Shown here piece by piece: positions 19,071 through 32,570 of a stretch of 64,000 nt of DNA; the first letter of the stretch is position 1; the number at the start of each line of letters is the position of its first letter. A model generated the notes under the pieces. That model was given only the letters and a program-made list of their open reading frames with translations, made no database searches and was not told where the DNA came from. The position numbers were made by a program, and so were the translations under genes. The stretch is from Arenicola marina (Eukaryota > Annelida > Polychaeta > Arenicolidae). The DNA lies in assembly GCA_964019135.1 (NCBI GenBank), contig OZ025257.1, positions 15,961,971 through 16,025,970 on the forward strand. Reading direction: 5' to 3'.

Positions 19071-20114
19071 CCCCCCCCCCCCCCCTGCAGTGGCGTCGAA
19101 GGGTAGACTAATCTATGGTGTGACAAAATAAAGAATAAAGACAGGAGACCGCCTATGCTAAATAATTGTGAAGTGTTGTTCAATAATCAAACAGTCAAGG
19201 GTACATCTTCGTTTTCAGCCAGCAATGTTATCAGCAAGTTAGGGGAGCCAAACACTTTGAAACAGTTGGCTGTCAGTGAATGACGTTCTCGGAATATGGT
19301 GCCTTGATGACACTATTTATTGCCGCCTAAAAACATAAATAGTATATATATTTAATGTCAAATATACCTGAAAGGGCACCACCAGGCTTTACATCAACGG
19401 GATTAATAGGGCTAAGATTCAATTTGTAGTTCACAGGGCGCCTGTTATCACGCAGACAGCGTTATCGTCAGCGCAGTGGCAGCCCAACGTTACGCGCTCG
19501 CCGCATGGCGGCGCCACTACTCGTCGCATTACACATTTTACAAGGGCGCGCCGTATGACCTATCTTGGTGTACTAATATCTTTGGAGACTGATCTGGTCA
19601 TAAGGGTTCCGTGTAGGGTAAAATAGTCCATTGCGGTCCTCGCCTACCCACGCCGTTCACCGAACATTGGCACGATCCAGCAAAGCCTCTCCCCCCCCCC
19701 ACCTCCCCCCGCCCACCCCCACCCTGTCAGCCAAGGCCGCCGTCGTTATCACGGCAGGCATGGCGTAAATTGTCCGCCACAACCGTCACACTGACGGCAC
19801 GCCAAGCAAACCTGCATGTGGTCGCCGTGGGGACGGCGGTCGTGCGGGCAGACGGAGGTGGGGGTGGGGGTTTGGGGGGGGGGGGGGGTCGTGGGCTCGG
19901 AACGAACGTCCTGCCCACAAGTGCGGCGAGTTTAGGAATGGCGCGATGAACCCTTGAGGGCCGGGGCGCCCACTCCGCGCCACTCTGGCACCTTTCATGA
20001 AAGACCAACCGGTGGGGGTGGGAGGAGGGGCGGGGGGCCTTCACATTTGTCACGACATTGAATCTCGCCGGTGGCTACCCGATGCTGCATTTACCCAGCA
20101 GTTCTGAGGTGAAA
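19071..20114. other. No gene seen; GC-rich stretch 19600-20060
   Basis: It contains the right inverted arm (19483-19585), C-runs at 19689-19720 and a G-run at about 19874-19888. ORFs on the minus strand are proline/arginine-rich by composition and show no motif. Confidence 0.4.
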
Positions 20115-20432
20115 GTTCGAATACATTTTATTACTTTTAGATATTATAATGTTTTTATTACTAATATGAATTCTAATGTTTTTATTACTTTTTATATATT
20201 CCAATGTACTTATTACTTTATATATTCAAATGTACTTATTACTTTATATATTCAAATGTATCAATTAATTCATTATATTCAAATGTTCTTATTACTTCTA
20301 TATATTCAAATGTTCTGATTACTTTATATATTCAAATGTATCAATTAATTTATTATATTCAAATGTTGTTATTACTTCTATATATTCAAATGTAATGTTC
20401 TTATTACTTCTATATATTCAAATGTAATGTGT
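20115..20432 (+). repeat. AT-rich minisatellite, units of about 24-31 bp
   Basis: Repeats of TTATTACTTTATATATTCAA followed by ATGT, with longer variants containing ATCAATTAATTCATTATATTC. About ten units. Confidence 0.85.
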
Positions 20433-20734
20433 TTTTCATTTATATATGTAGTGCCCGGTCATGCGGCTACATTGGAATACTGTTATAACGACTCTCTCAA
20501 GACCCTGATGACCTTGATGTCGTCCTATCCTTACAAGGACGTTCACGATTTACCGCGACACCTTATCTACCTAATAACTTTGACTTCATCCCATCCTTCA
20601 AAGACGTGCAACATTTTTTACTACAGGAAATAAAAAAAGAAATAAATAGCAGCATTAATTACAACGCTTTACCAACAGCGGAAGAAATCTAATGAGTCTT
20701 CTCCTTAAAGAGGAAGAAGAGAGAAATGGTCACG
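20433..20734. other. No gene seen before the segmental duplication
   Basis: A 68-residue frame (20427-20633) reads YPYKDVHDLPRHLIYLITL without a recognisable family. Nothing else is supported. Confidence 0.35.
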
Positions 20735-23279
20735 ATCTATGTGTCTGTAGGAGATGGCAATAGACGCATTCACTGAATGACAAACGAAGTAAAGATTCGA
20801 CCTTGAGTCGCTGTCAGCGTCATATATTTATTTACTACCGCCTACTGTAAGTCGCGGTGGACTAAAGTGGTAGTTTTTATTTCAGTAAATTGTAGGGCAT
20901 ACATGAGCGGATTCAAGGATTTTGGTTTTGTTATGGAAATTGTATGTCTCCCCGGTCGTAATTTGTACGAACTTTTTGAAAGTTGGACCCCACATCCTCC
21001 CCTTCAGTCTCACAACGTCGTGCTCGGTCGTCGCCTGATAAATGGTTCAGACGTGTACTGTAGTATGTGGTCCTATATTACGACCAAAAGGATGTTTTTT
21101 TTATAAAGGCCCTACTATTCGATCTTGCCGCATGTTGATGGGTTCAAGTGTTCATTCCAACGACGCCTTTTGGTCTCAAATGCTTCAGGCACATCATCTA
21201 AAGGATCGTAATTTGCCTTTATTGCCTTGCTTCCAGTGTCCTGTTTTGCTGTTTCGTCGCTGGTTTCATGGACCTGGATACGACTTCACATCCGCTAGGT
21301 GGCGCTCCGTTATTCCGCTCAGACCGCTGCTGTATGTTGGTAAGGGGATAAATTTCGAGATTCTTGCAAAACTGTCAAATCAGTTGTAATATCTTTCAAC
21401 ATAATCATTTAAGGAATAACAAACCTAAAAATATAAGCCTTGGGTTAAACGCGAGATGACTAACTACATCATGTTGACACAGCGATAATTGAGTGCGTAT
21501 TTTCTCCTTGGTTTCCATGATACTGGGCTCATTTCTTTGGTAACCCGGGTATATCCCCAAGGTGGACCGAATACGCACATTACGCATCGGTATACCGCCC
21601 GATATTTCTTTCACCCGGGTCGGATGCGCGCGCATTCATTCTGTATGCCGACGGGCCTCGTTCAAGCCATTCGGGAGAAGATGGCGACTGATTGAAAAGT
21701 GACTGTCTAGGCTGGACGAGATATGACCCGCAGGCCGAGAAGAGGTTGAGTATAATGGGGGGTCTGCCGGTCCTGGCCCAAAGAAACGCGCTCTCTGTTA
21801 TTAAACTTAAGCTGGGTCCCCGGCATTCAGAAGTGCACGGAACATTTGTATATAAACTAGCAAACGCGCTCCTCGTCGAGAGCGTCCGATAGAGAATAGG
21901 CCTACGTGATACTACTAGCTCTGGGACTTAATTCGCCAGAACAACGCCCGATGACCTCACCCCCGCCTCCACCCCCACCTTCCACACGGCCATCCAGGTG
22001 ACCAGGGGCGTGGCCCGCTGCCGAACTACACCCGCGCATGTGGGTCACGCAGAAAATAGTACCGCGCAGTGATCACCTACGTCACTGGCGTGGGCCGTAT
22101 CGTCCCATTTAACTACAGTGAACCGGCCATGACCCACGTATGGCTTTCGGCGATTAGGCCTACTATACATGACGCCCCCGTCTTTTGTACCCTTGCCCCC
22201 GTGGCCACAATATGCAATAATTCAGCGTAACTGTTGCGCCCGTATTTGTGCTTCCAGTGCCGTGCCCTAGCTGTCTCCTTCGTTATCCAATTATCCGTCG
22301 TAAACTACCGACCCCGCCTTTCCGGTCGTAGATCCTCGGCCGACGACGGGCGCGACCCCTAGGGACTGTCAGCGTATTGGTGGGTGAAGACAATGGGAGG
22401 GCAGCTCTGTGGGGGGTGTGGGTGGGGCGGTGGGGGCGGAGGGCGGGGATGAGGGGGTATTTTGTCTGTTGAGTTGGGCGGGGTGATGACCCTGTATGGC
22501 CGCGGACACCCCGGGGCGCACAAGGCGTTACGGTGAGCCATTTCCCCGGGGTAAGAAGCCGTAATGTGTAAACCCGGAGGCTGGCTGGACGCCACCCGGA
22601 GGCAAAGGCCGACCGCTTTAGTTCTGATACCAGCGTTCCTCCGTATGGTGTGATCGATCCGTGCGCGGTCCTTCGGATCACTGTACATAAATGGTGGCCC
22701 GTAACTGCAGATACGGTCACCTAAATATGGCGGAAAGTATGTCAGGTAAACTGTCAATTCGCGGTATGAGACCATGAGAAATATGACTTTGAATAGTCAT
22801 CGGTGCTGTCCTTCGATATAACTTTCAAATTTGTTCTACTTCAATATTTAGCACTATGAGTTGCATTTGAGCGTTTTTGTAGTGTTGACCGTATATGAAT
22901 CTTGTCAGCTTCCCGAATTACGGTGAACCCCCAATTTCATTTACGGGCGACATCATAGATTTTGACATGACGTTACTACGATGTAACCAGAGCAATGGTT
23001 GTCATGATTTTGTTGGACGATATAGAACACTTGAACACTAGAACTGCCGTTACGGGCCGCCGTTTGCGTACAGTGCGTATAGTAACTCGACTGGTAAAGT
23101 AGCCATCATTGACACAGTGTTTGGTGGCAGTTACAGCGTTCCTTTGAAGAGTTCTCCAAAGAATGCTGCACACCTTGAAAGAAAAAATACTTGCCATGAG
23201 GTAGTATACTCATCAGGCAGTAGTAACATGACACATGAGCAAACAGTGCCGCGCAAGATTCCCGCACGGTGGCGCTAAG

Positions 23280-23610
23280 CAAACTCCGATTTTACCGCTG
23301 CCGCGGCTGGGGGCAAATTTCAAGATTCTTGAAAAACGGTCGAATCAAGAATAAAACATAAGCAATGTGTCTTAATATCGCCCAAAACAGCTTATATCGT
23401 TTCGGATAAGTTATATTTGTGACTGAACTCCTTCTTTTCATCCCCGGCACTAGTTTGTAGAAATGCGCGGCGCATTTCTTCTATCAGCGCCGCCCTGGCG
23501 AGCGAGTGTGAAAATTGAGGCTTTACCAACTTCATTGAGGAAGTAGGCGACAACAGATATATAATGGAGCCCTAGCGGAGTGAGTCGAAGGCAGAGAGTG
23601 AGTGCCGCGA
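23280..23610 (+). repeat. Dispersed repeat inside duplication copy 1
   Basis: Includes CACTAGTTTGTAGAAATGCG, then GGAGCCCTAGCGGAGTGAGT. A diverged third copy lies on the minus strand at 44785-45190. A related version occurs at 21285-21440 (GGTGGCGCTCCGTTATTCC). Confidence 0.7.
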
Positions 23611-23739
23611 TATGTACTAAAGTAACCCGACACGAAGGGATGAATAGATGAAACATTCTCCATGTGCAATATATACAAGATCAGATACTCAGACCGGGCG
23701 TAACGTAAAAACCTGTCTGGCCACGCCTCTTTCATGTCA

Positions 23740-23918
23740 CTAACCCTAACCTTGGCCCTAACCAAACCTAACCCTAACCTAACCTAACCTAACCCTAACG
23801 TAACCTAATCCTAACGTAACCTAACTTAACCTAACCTAACCTAACCTAACCCGAACCTAACCTAATCCTAACGTAACCTACCATAACCTAACTTACCCTA
23901 CCCTAACCCTAACCTAAC
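23740..23918 (+). repeat. Interstitial telomere-like array, mixed CCTAA / CCCTAA, copy 1
   Basis: About 180 bp of AACCT pentamers mixed with AACCCT hexamers and AACGT variants. On the minus strand these are TTAGG/TTAGGG. Flanks match those of the longer array in copy 2. Confidence 0.9.
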
Positions 23919-25084
23919 GCGCTCGAGATACTCACACAGAGGTAAAGATATAACGAAGGTGGGCGTTGAAGGCAAAAATAGTACTGCTGATTTATTGCCT
24001 TGTGCAACACGGGAAAAGCTTTTCAGTGTTTAGCAACGCCTACTGAATGCATGGATGGATGGATAGATAAGGCTGTCTGGGGGTAAATCAGCGCGCCACC
24101 TCACATTGCGGTCTGCTACCATGGGTCTTGCTGGGTGGTGTTGGTGGTGGTGGTGGCCGGGGGGTGGGGTGGGGGCAAACCATGACGGACACCACAGTCC
24201 TGATCGGCCCCCCGTTCCGGTGATGTCGGGACGTGGCGAATGGTCGTTTAAAAAAGAGCGTCGAGATTACGCTGACGAGGAACGCACCTGTGCCTTCGGC
24301 GCTTCAGTGCACTTCAGTGACTGACCAACGATCGGCAACGTTAGTTAGTGGTCGTTAGTTTGTTGCCGTTGCAACGGTTTCAGCATGTTTCCACCTCATG
24401 CAAAGCCCGATTGGTGCAAGATGATACAGGTCTTAGGTAGGATAGCTGGAGGGGGTGTGGGGGGGGGGGGGGTGGGGGTGCGTTAGGATTGATCGCGCCG
24501 ATCAGATTGCGGTAATGAAGTAAGGGGTAAAATGAGGTCAATGGGGAGCAATGCGAATGCATTGGGTTAGTCCTGGTGTGGATTCGCGGCCCAGTGGACT
24601 AGGCCGTATATATCTCCAGCGGCGATTGCAATCAGCTTCAAGGTCTTACTGAGCTTTGCAACATATATCGGTGGCTATTTTGGCCGAAGGAGTATCCAGC
24701 CGCATGATACATTAACGAACAAGCAACGCGTGTTGTGTCGTATTACCGGATCTGCGCGGATGGCCAAACTGTATCTCTAGAACAAAATGTACACTGCAGA
24801 TCTATGTTTCGCATACGAGAACATATTGTCAATCACGACTTCTATCTACTAATGTCAGATTACAACACTAATCTTGGTTGATCGTTTTACAAAATGCCTG
24901 GGAGGTCTTAATTAAAGGGGCACGTTGCAAGGGGCATTGGGAATTTTAGTCGGGACGAATGTGCGGGATCATGTGGATGCTGTGTAGAGGGCCAACCCCA
25001 GCTTCAGCCTTGGATCAGCCATTGTTCATGACACCACCTGGCTTGTCTTTAACCCAGTCAGCTTGTTTTACCCCAGTCAGCTTG

Positions 25085-25089
25085 TCTTT

Positions 25090-25121
<32 letters not shown>
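25085..25121 (+). repeat. (CAT)n microsatellite, copy 1
   Basis: About a dozen CAT triplets. The counterpart in duplication copy 2 is at 37408-37440. Confidence 0.9.
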
Positions 25122-28100
25122 TTTCATCAATATCTTACCTGAAAACATTAGGAGCCGTTCGGACTTGGGTCCAGCGAAACTACCCCAAACACTGGCCCAG
25201 AAGCACAACAATAGGCACCACGAGAAGCATATTCACACGTGTAGCCTATATCCTACAATTACCGTAATAACGTCGAGGAAAGCCATTCGGGGCGCCTCGA
25301 GGATTTCAAGTTTCTGCCGAAATACAGGACACAATCCTCCGCCCTGACACCACTGCAGGGCCCCGATGGGTATTTCTACAGCCGTTGACACGGCCGTTCC
25401 ACGTCGGGTGACCGCCGATGTTGCCTACTTACCCGGGATTAAACCTGGGACGCCCCGGCGGTGGCATTCGGGGCCTGATTTATCAATATTAACTGCGGGC
25501 AGGGAGTTGGGTTGCAAATGCTACGGTAAATGTTACGGTAAGCCCCGTTGGGGCGTGAGGGGAATAGCCGCGCAAGGGGGAGGCAGGCAAGCAGGCAGGG
25601 AGGTATGCGCCGCTTCGTTATGGCCGGGATGAGGCTTGCCTTCGACCGGAAGGATATGTTTGTCAACGTTAATGGCTGGGCGGGCTGGCGTTGTCAGGGA
25701 CGTGTTATGGGGGGCGTCGCTGATTTGTCTTTATCCGGACGGAACCCACGTCACCGTAATGGTTGTTTTTGCCATTCTAACACAGGGGGCGGATGCCATC
25801 GTCTTAGGGCTTTAGTTGGGACAGGGTTTCAATGGTAGCATCGGTAGGGCTATTCGCAATAAGCAGTCATTGTCTTTCCTCGTCTTGAAAACAACTCGCG
25901 TATGACATTTTGTGCCGTACCGTCCAATGCAATTAACGGCTACATTGATTAGGATGGAGGGAGGGGGGGGGGGGGGCGTCGGTTTTGCATGTTGCTGTAA
26001 ACTGGGACTGACCCTTCGTAATCAAGGATTTTCATATTAAATAATCGTGAATCGAGAAATCGTCAATTTATATCATGTACCGCTCTTCACTGTGTATGAG
26101 GGGAGTTCTGCTTTTAATTCATCTTGAAGTGGAAATTTATTCTTCGTTATCTGGGAACACGACCCCCGTTGCCGGCCCCCACACCCATTATTAATATTTG
26201 TTACCATATGTAACATAATTAACCTTGTACCTTAACATGTGATGTTTAACTGTAACATAGAAAGATTAAGGTTCCTCACTTTGCAACTTTCCACTAAGCT
26301 CCAAATGTTGACATGAACGTGGATATCATACGGCCAAGCAATCTGATGCTGCGATGATATAAATTGTATGTGAAACAATCAGCAGACGCTGAACAAAATC
26401 GACGATTGAACCCAGATATATTTGTTCTTTGTTGAAAACAAGTTTGATATCCATCTATCGAATATTATGCCAGGCGAGGTTGGGGATGGGATCGGTTAAT
26501 CTATTAATGTTAATTTCATGCCTAGTTGTTCAAAAGCAACGCCATGATTACGGTTTGATGTTGACAACAACGAACATGGCGCCTTTCTTTTACAGTGGAG
26601 ACCTTTCAGCGAGCCCCCTCCTCCCCCATATCCTGAATTAGCGAGTGGTTGGCTCTCTAGAGCCTTGGTACAGCTGGCAGCTGGTGATCTCCTTTCGGGC
26701 TCTCCGGTCAGACAAGGTATAGGTATCTTGGTTCAGGCCCAACTAGTATGGCTGCCTACCCACCTGTTGTCAGGCAGACGGGGAGTTAGTTACTGCTTCG
26801 TCCTCTTCGTTGTCTAATCAGTACCATCGGGTAAGCCCATGTGTGCACAAAGCTGGCACAAAACATCAATCCATCATCATAATCATCATCATCTTCACCA
26901 TCATCACCATTACTTTCCTTAGCCGATCCAGTTTGTTATATTTCCAATTCCTGAAATGTATTTCCCATATATTCATATGCAAATTCACAAATTGAATCAT
27001 ATTGATCCATAAGTAGGCGGTGACCATGTTACAAATATATATATATATATATAAATTGTTTTAATGGATCAAATGTCGATATGGAGGTAGTTAACTAATT
27101 TATCTTTAAGGCGTTTTGCAAGTGACAATGCTGTGTTTCCATAAGGCGTTTAGGTGGGACGATTCAAGCTCACATTGCAAAAAAAAACTGGACCTGAACA
27201 CCTATCAATATTAGTGTAATACTCTTGTAAGCATATAGCAAAACCCGGCCCTGCTGACTGGATCGGACGGACTAATAATTGGTCCAAAACAAAAGTATGG
27301 TATTTTTGGCGACATTTCAATATGTGATCTTAACTATTGTTCATGAAAATTAAAACTTGTGCTGCCCTTACGAAGACAAATGGACGATGTTGAATAAATC
27401 AGAAACATATGACAAACATTAAAAAAATTATATCAATGATAATAAACATAATATAAATAAGCCTTGAATCCAGGGAGAAGTCAGAACCCTGGTGGTTGCC
27501 GTATATCATTTATTTTCGGAATCCGTGGCTTGTACCCGTTTGATCATTTGTGACTGATCACCAAATCAGCATATGATTACTGTTCTTCGATGGACAGACA
27601 TTTTGTAGCGTTACAACACATTTCAGTCTGGCAGTACATATCATACATACATTATGTGATTGGTTGGATATGACCGATAACGTTGCATAAATGGATGGGA
27701 GCGAAGCGGCCTGTCTCCTTATATCCTGCATGGTGCAACAACTTGTCTGAAGTATCCATTTGCTTGGCGTTAGTTTGAACCATTTTTCATCTTTTTATGG
27801 CTCACATTCATACAGCCGCCGTGATGTCACATTCCCCGCAATTTATTGTCCAACTTTAAACGTCCCATTCCCCCTGCAGCTGATGATATACTATTATGGA
27901 TATCAGTGTTTGCAATGACATTAGCGACGGCGGAAATGAAAGACCGGCACATCTCTCAAGAATATAACTGATAGATGCAGTCTAGCCTGTGCTCGACAGT
28001 AGTCTATATTATATGTCATTCTTGCTTCTCGTAGCTGACCAGGTTTAAAGGATTGTTCACCCGGTCCCAGTCCGTCGGCCAAATAGGATTGGGAACCATC

Positions 28101-29110
28101 AATCTTCCTATTCAGCTCCTTGTCGTCTTATTGCCCGGTTTGATTATTATATATAGCCATGCTGAAATGAATATTTATAAAAAGCGACTCCAAGTCTATA
28201 TACTACTGCAAAAAGTATGACGGTAAAATGTGGCCGCAAAACCATTATCGCTGTTGATTTTATTACTTTGTGATGTTCCCTTGAAGCCTGATGCAAGAGT
28301 TTATGGCGCCAGGTGTCAGGATACAAGAATTTGGGGCGCCATGTGTCAGTGGATACAGGATTTTTGTCATCATAAGAGCACAGCGACTTAACATTATTTC
28401 CAATTTATTAAATTGGGTTCAAGAGTGTTAAGATTGTGATTGATGTAGTCAATCTTCCACACACATCGCGAAATATATGAACTTTCCAAAGACGATTACA
28501 CCGACAGTGTGAAAAAATAAGGCGTCATTACTAAATAAAGTAGAATATAAGAGACGTGTTCATAATAGGAAGGACAATACGGTCAAGAAAGATGGAGTGG
28601 CAAGCTTCATATATGACTGGTGGGGCGTGTTGTGTGTAGGGGAAGGGGCACATACAGACCCGCTGAATGCAGTACCATATATGGAATGTGTGGATATGGA
28701 AGCTGTCCACACCAACAAATGCGAAACACATAACTTTTTAAATATGAATATTATGTATTATGCTTGAGTAAATACATCAATATATATAGTGTGCAATAAA
28801 TAACTGGGTACGATGTTAAAGACTTTGTGTAATTTTGTGTGTGGAAATTGTGGTTTTGTACAACGTCATTAAATTTGATCAAGCATCGAGGCTGTTTTTT
28901 GCCTTTTAACATGAAGGTGACATTAAGTTCTTACAAAGTTAGCAGTAACGATGGTGAGACATCGCATTCCGTAAATTGACAAAACAAACAAACAAATACA
29001 CCAACACTCTAAAAGTGAAAAATTGATCTAAGTCCTTATCACAACAGCAAGCTTTGCTTTGAAACTGGGCATAACATCATCTGAAATAACATGAATTGGT
29101 TTTTTTTAGG

Positions 29111-29262
29111 CACACAAGGGCTGCACAGGGCCAAGGAACCTCTCGGGACTATGAAGGATGAATAGATAAAACATGCCCAGATTAGATGTTTGGGCTGGAT
29201 TCGACCCTAACATGTATTGATCTGCGCTCAAGCAGCTAACCAGTGAGGCCTACCCTCACATC
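29111..29262 (-). mobile_element. tRNA-derived SINE, minus strand
   Basis: Read on the minus strand it has a box A-like GGTTAGCTGCTTGAGCGC, a box B-like GGGTCGAATCC, then the family tail AATCTGGGCATGTTT and GGTTCCTTGGCC. Same family as 44586-44778. Confidence 0.75.
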
Positions 29263-29409
29263 ATCGGAATACTCCATCCTGACCGGATCTGCCGGCATTT
29301 TCCTTGATGCCAGCGCTGCTGCCCCGGGTAACGGACAAGGGGGGGGGGGCAGTTCGCCTGCAGTTCCTGCCAGAGCCAAGATACGTTATAATTACAAAGA
29401 AGGCACGTA

Positions 29410-31168
29410 ATAATGCAATATGCGGACGATACTACTCTTATCCTTGCAGACATGAAATATATCGACGCAGCTATACAGATAATCAAAACTTTCTCAAAAT
29501 ATGCAGGCCCAGGTCTGAATATGAACAAAACAAGCGGCATGGCTATTGGCACCTCCAAGGACATCACAAGGGTCTTAAATGGAGCCCATCCGAGTAGTTT
29601 GGATATTTATATGGTACGACAACGATGCATGTTATCGTCTGAATTGGGACGGAAAAATAAAAGCAATAGAAAGTATGCTTGAAAACTGGAAGAAGCGCAA
29701 CTTGACGCTCCTAGGCAACGTAACCATCATAAAAGCTCTCGCGCTCTCGAAATTGTCCTTCGTTGCTAGCTGTAGCCAAGTAAGGGAGGAAACTATAAAA
29801 ACTATCAACACCATGTTCTTTTAAATTCATTTGGGGTAATAGAGATAACTTAAAACGCACACACATTATTGCCCCAATCACTCAAGGAGGCCTAAACATG
29901 GTTGATGTGTACTCATACTTTCAATCTCTGAAAGCTGCCTGGCTACCAAAAATATTAAAGGCTAAAAAGGATACAAGGGCCATTATTGCTAACAGCCATC
30001 TAAACGCAATAAGATATGAACACATATAACCCCAAAAAAATCCGTTCCAAAACGAGAAAAATTCCCTCTGATAAAACAACTTCCACCGTTTTATAAGGAG
30101 GTAGTTATATGCTTTAACCAAGTACAAGAAAATACACATATAGAGGGAAAACAATGCGCACTAAAGCAGCATATTTTTGGGTAATTCCAACATCGCGATC
30201 TACGATGCGAGAATCAAATCTCAGATCTGTTTATTTTTCCCGAAATGCTACAAACAAGGTATCCACTTTATGGAAGACCTAAAAATACAAAATGAGAAGC
30301 TATGTAAAAAATATATACTTAACAACCTTGTATTAGATGCAAACTATCCGAGTGAAATTTATACCATGAAAAAAACTACTAAAACAATGTGTACCACTAT
30401 GAAAGATAATGAACTGGTTACTTATCTGTCGGAGTGGATACCCATTAAAAGCTTTGGCACGAATAGTAAACACTTTTATGAAGCTCTAAAGAAAAAGAAA
30501 GTAACGAAACGACCACCTGAGTCGAAATAGAGATGTTTGTCAAATCACCAACACTTAATTTTTGGACCAATCTACCAGACCAAAATTCAGAACATTTTTG
30601 ACGAAAAGATAGCAGAATTTAATTTCAAGGTCCTGCACGACATAGTCGGTTGTAAGTCCAAGCTATACCAATGGAAAATTACTGATGATATGCAATGTAG
30701 CGTGTGTAACAAAGAACAAGACCTGTACCATTACTGTACGACTGTAAGCATGCCAAAAGTGTCTGGAAACTAGCAAAAACTAGAGTCCGTGCTACGAATC
30801 ACTATTACTTTCAGAGATATTATTTTTCAGAAAATTCCAAGGAGAATATATTCATTATTTCGCTCTTATCGTATCTTCTATACAAAGAATTTTCTATCGA
30901 GCTTTAATTCAAGTCAAAGGATAACCCGTAACAGATACCAGTTTTACCACTCCGAACTCTCCTACAGGCTTAAAGTATATACCATACTATACAAACCCGA
31001 AATATGTTACTTATTAGACAAACTTATACTTTCACTAACAAGAACTGGAATTTTGTAGATATGACTTGTTGATATTTTATGATCACAACGTACTACATGT
31101 GTCTCGTGTAATCTGTGATTTCGTATTATTGTATGTCCTTTATGAAATAAAAGTCTTTTTTTTTTCTC
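29410..31168 (+). mobile_element. 5'-truncated LINE (L1/Tx1-like ORF2 3' part), only in copy 1
   Basis: It begins at the RT catalytic box MQYADDTTLILAD (an intact ADD). It runs through NMNKTSGMAIGTSKD, then KKRNLTLLGNVTIIKALALS and GGLNMVDVYSYFQSL, to a C-terminal C-x2-C...H motif (CSVCNKEQDLYHY). AATAAA lies at 31145, followed by a T/A tail. Several frames are needed, so it is dead. Duplication copy 2 has instead a 190-bp unrelated stretch (41919-42108), and similarity resumes at ATTGCATCCATAAG. It is a different LINE type from the one at 413-5065. Confidence 0.88.
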
Positions 31169-31523
31169 CATTGCATCCATAAGTTACAACTTGTTTTCAT
31201 GCATATCAATATAAATACCAAGTAATAAAATGTCATGCGATGACGCCATCTTGATATTACTTAACACATTCGTAAACCATTAAACACAAAATGCGCATGC
31301 AGTGGCGCCTCACAGTGGAATAATCCAAACACACGTGTTAAGTTTTGTGTGCCACGCGCACGCATCTTGAAGGAGAAGATATAAGCACGAAAGAATGATC
31401 TACGCTATACGTGTGTAAATATTACAGGTTACAAATACCATTTTTTTCGGGCATGGGATCCAGTTCCCCGACACTTAGAGCCCAATTCGGACTCATTCCT
31501 CTCACACTGATGAGAGTACAGAT

Positions 31524-31612
31524 CAATATATATATATGTATACATATATGATATACAGTATACACGTATGCATATATATATACATGTATATATACGCTGT
31601 ATATATACGCTG
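31524..31612 (+). repeat. TA/ATAC-rich microsatellite, copy 1
   Basis: Runs of ATATATAT and ACATATATGATATACAG. The counterpart in copy 2 is 42711-42815. Confidence 0.85.
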
Positions 31613-32226
31613 TAGTTCTGTGAGCACCTTGCTCCCCTTCCTCCCCGCTGTGATATGGATACCCTCCCGCTGCTGCCCATGGCCCATCAGGGCGTGGCTA
31701 CAGACCGGGTCAGACCAAGGCTTCCTCGTGCTTACAACAGACGGGGGATGTCAGAGGAGTCAGCAGCTCTTGTAACCAACTCTCCGCTGCACGGAGGTGG
31801 CTCTGCACGGAGAAGCAGGAGCGTGATTATAACCATATGTATAACCATAGAGCACCCTGGGGTTCACAACGTCGTAATGCTCGCTGGTGGGTGTATGTCA
31901 TCGATAACTGGCGTGTCTCTATGGCATCACCCATGTACAGACCGCTCGCTGGCGGGCTGCCCGTCGATACGAGATCTGTCAGTGCTAGTCGACACGCATC
32001 CATTTCCGAAACGTATTCTCCTACAAAAGCGTCGTGCAACTGTTACGAGGACGTAGAGAATGGGAAAAAGGTTTATGTAGAGGGATGGGTTGAGACAAAT
32101 TGCACACTTCCATTGCAAAAGGCCTCCGGAGAAAACATGTAAAATAATAATATATATATATATCTATCGTCTTATCTTTTTTTATCAACCCGCAGGAACC
32201 CTCAGCAATCTCAGCCGGCGTCCAGA

Positions 32227-32570
32227 GTCGTCCTTATCAGCCACAATCCCCTCAGACGCCCACATTCACCCTCAATCACCAGTAATTCCCTCAGACGCCC
32301 ACAGTCTCCCTCAATCAGCCACAATCCCCTCAGACGCCCACATTCGCCCTCAATCACCAGTAATCCCCTCAGACGCCCACAGTCACCCTAAATCAGCCAC
32401 AATCCCCTCAGACGCCAACATTGACCCTCAATCACTGCAACCACCTCAGATGCCCATATTCACCCTCAGTCACCCGCAATAACCTCAGTCGCCTCCATTT
32501 TCCCTCAATCACCCGCTATCTCCACAGACGCCCACATTCACCCTCAATCACATTCGCCCTCAGTCACATC
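32227..32570 (+). repeat. 39-bp minisatellite (78-bp two-unit period) at the duplication junction
   Basis: Units CTCAGACGCCCACATTCACC and CTCAATCACCAGTAATTCC alternate with versions reading CACAGTCTCCCTCAATCAGCC. About eight units in copy 1. Copy 2 keeps only about two degenerate units (43530-43600). Confidence 0.88.

Larger units (their letters stand above)
17924..19585 (+). mobile_element. Candidate TIR-bounded element carrying a THAP-domain exon
   Basis: The left arm (17924-18016, starting CCAAAGATATTAGTACACCA) is inverted at 19483-19585. The outer 37 bp are almost identical; similarity decays inward but extends through GTGGCGCCGCCA. Just inside the left arm lies a THAP-type zinc-finger exon (18040-18132). 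The 1.66-kb unit could be a degraded THAP-transposase (P- or Kolobok-like) transposon or a host promoter-exon duplicated in inverted form. No target-site duplication was found. Confidence 0.5.
20735..32560 (+). repeat. Segmental duplication, copy 1 (11.8 kb)
   Basis: Colinear with copy 2 (32560-43600). Anchor pairs are 20880/32617, 22156/34068, 23450/35145, 24100/36175, 24960/37300, 26000/38345, 27000/39415, 29111/41472, 31170/42110, 31650/42868 and 32170/43455. The offset drifts between about 10.9 and 12.4 kb because of indels. Between anchors the identity looks like about 90-97 percent by eye. Copy-1-specific parts are a LINE fragment (29410-31168) and an expanded minisatellite at its right end. 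No gene is supported; ORFs conserved in both copies are short and lack motifs. Confidence 0.92.
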
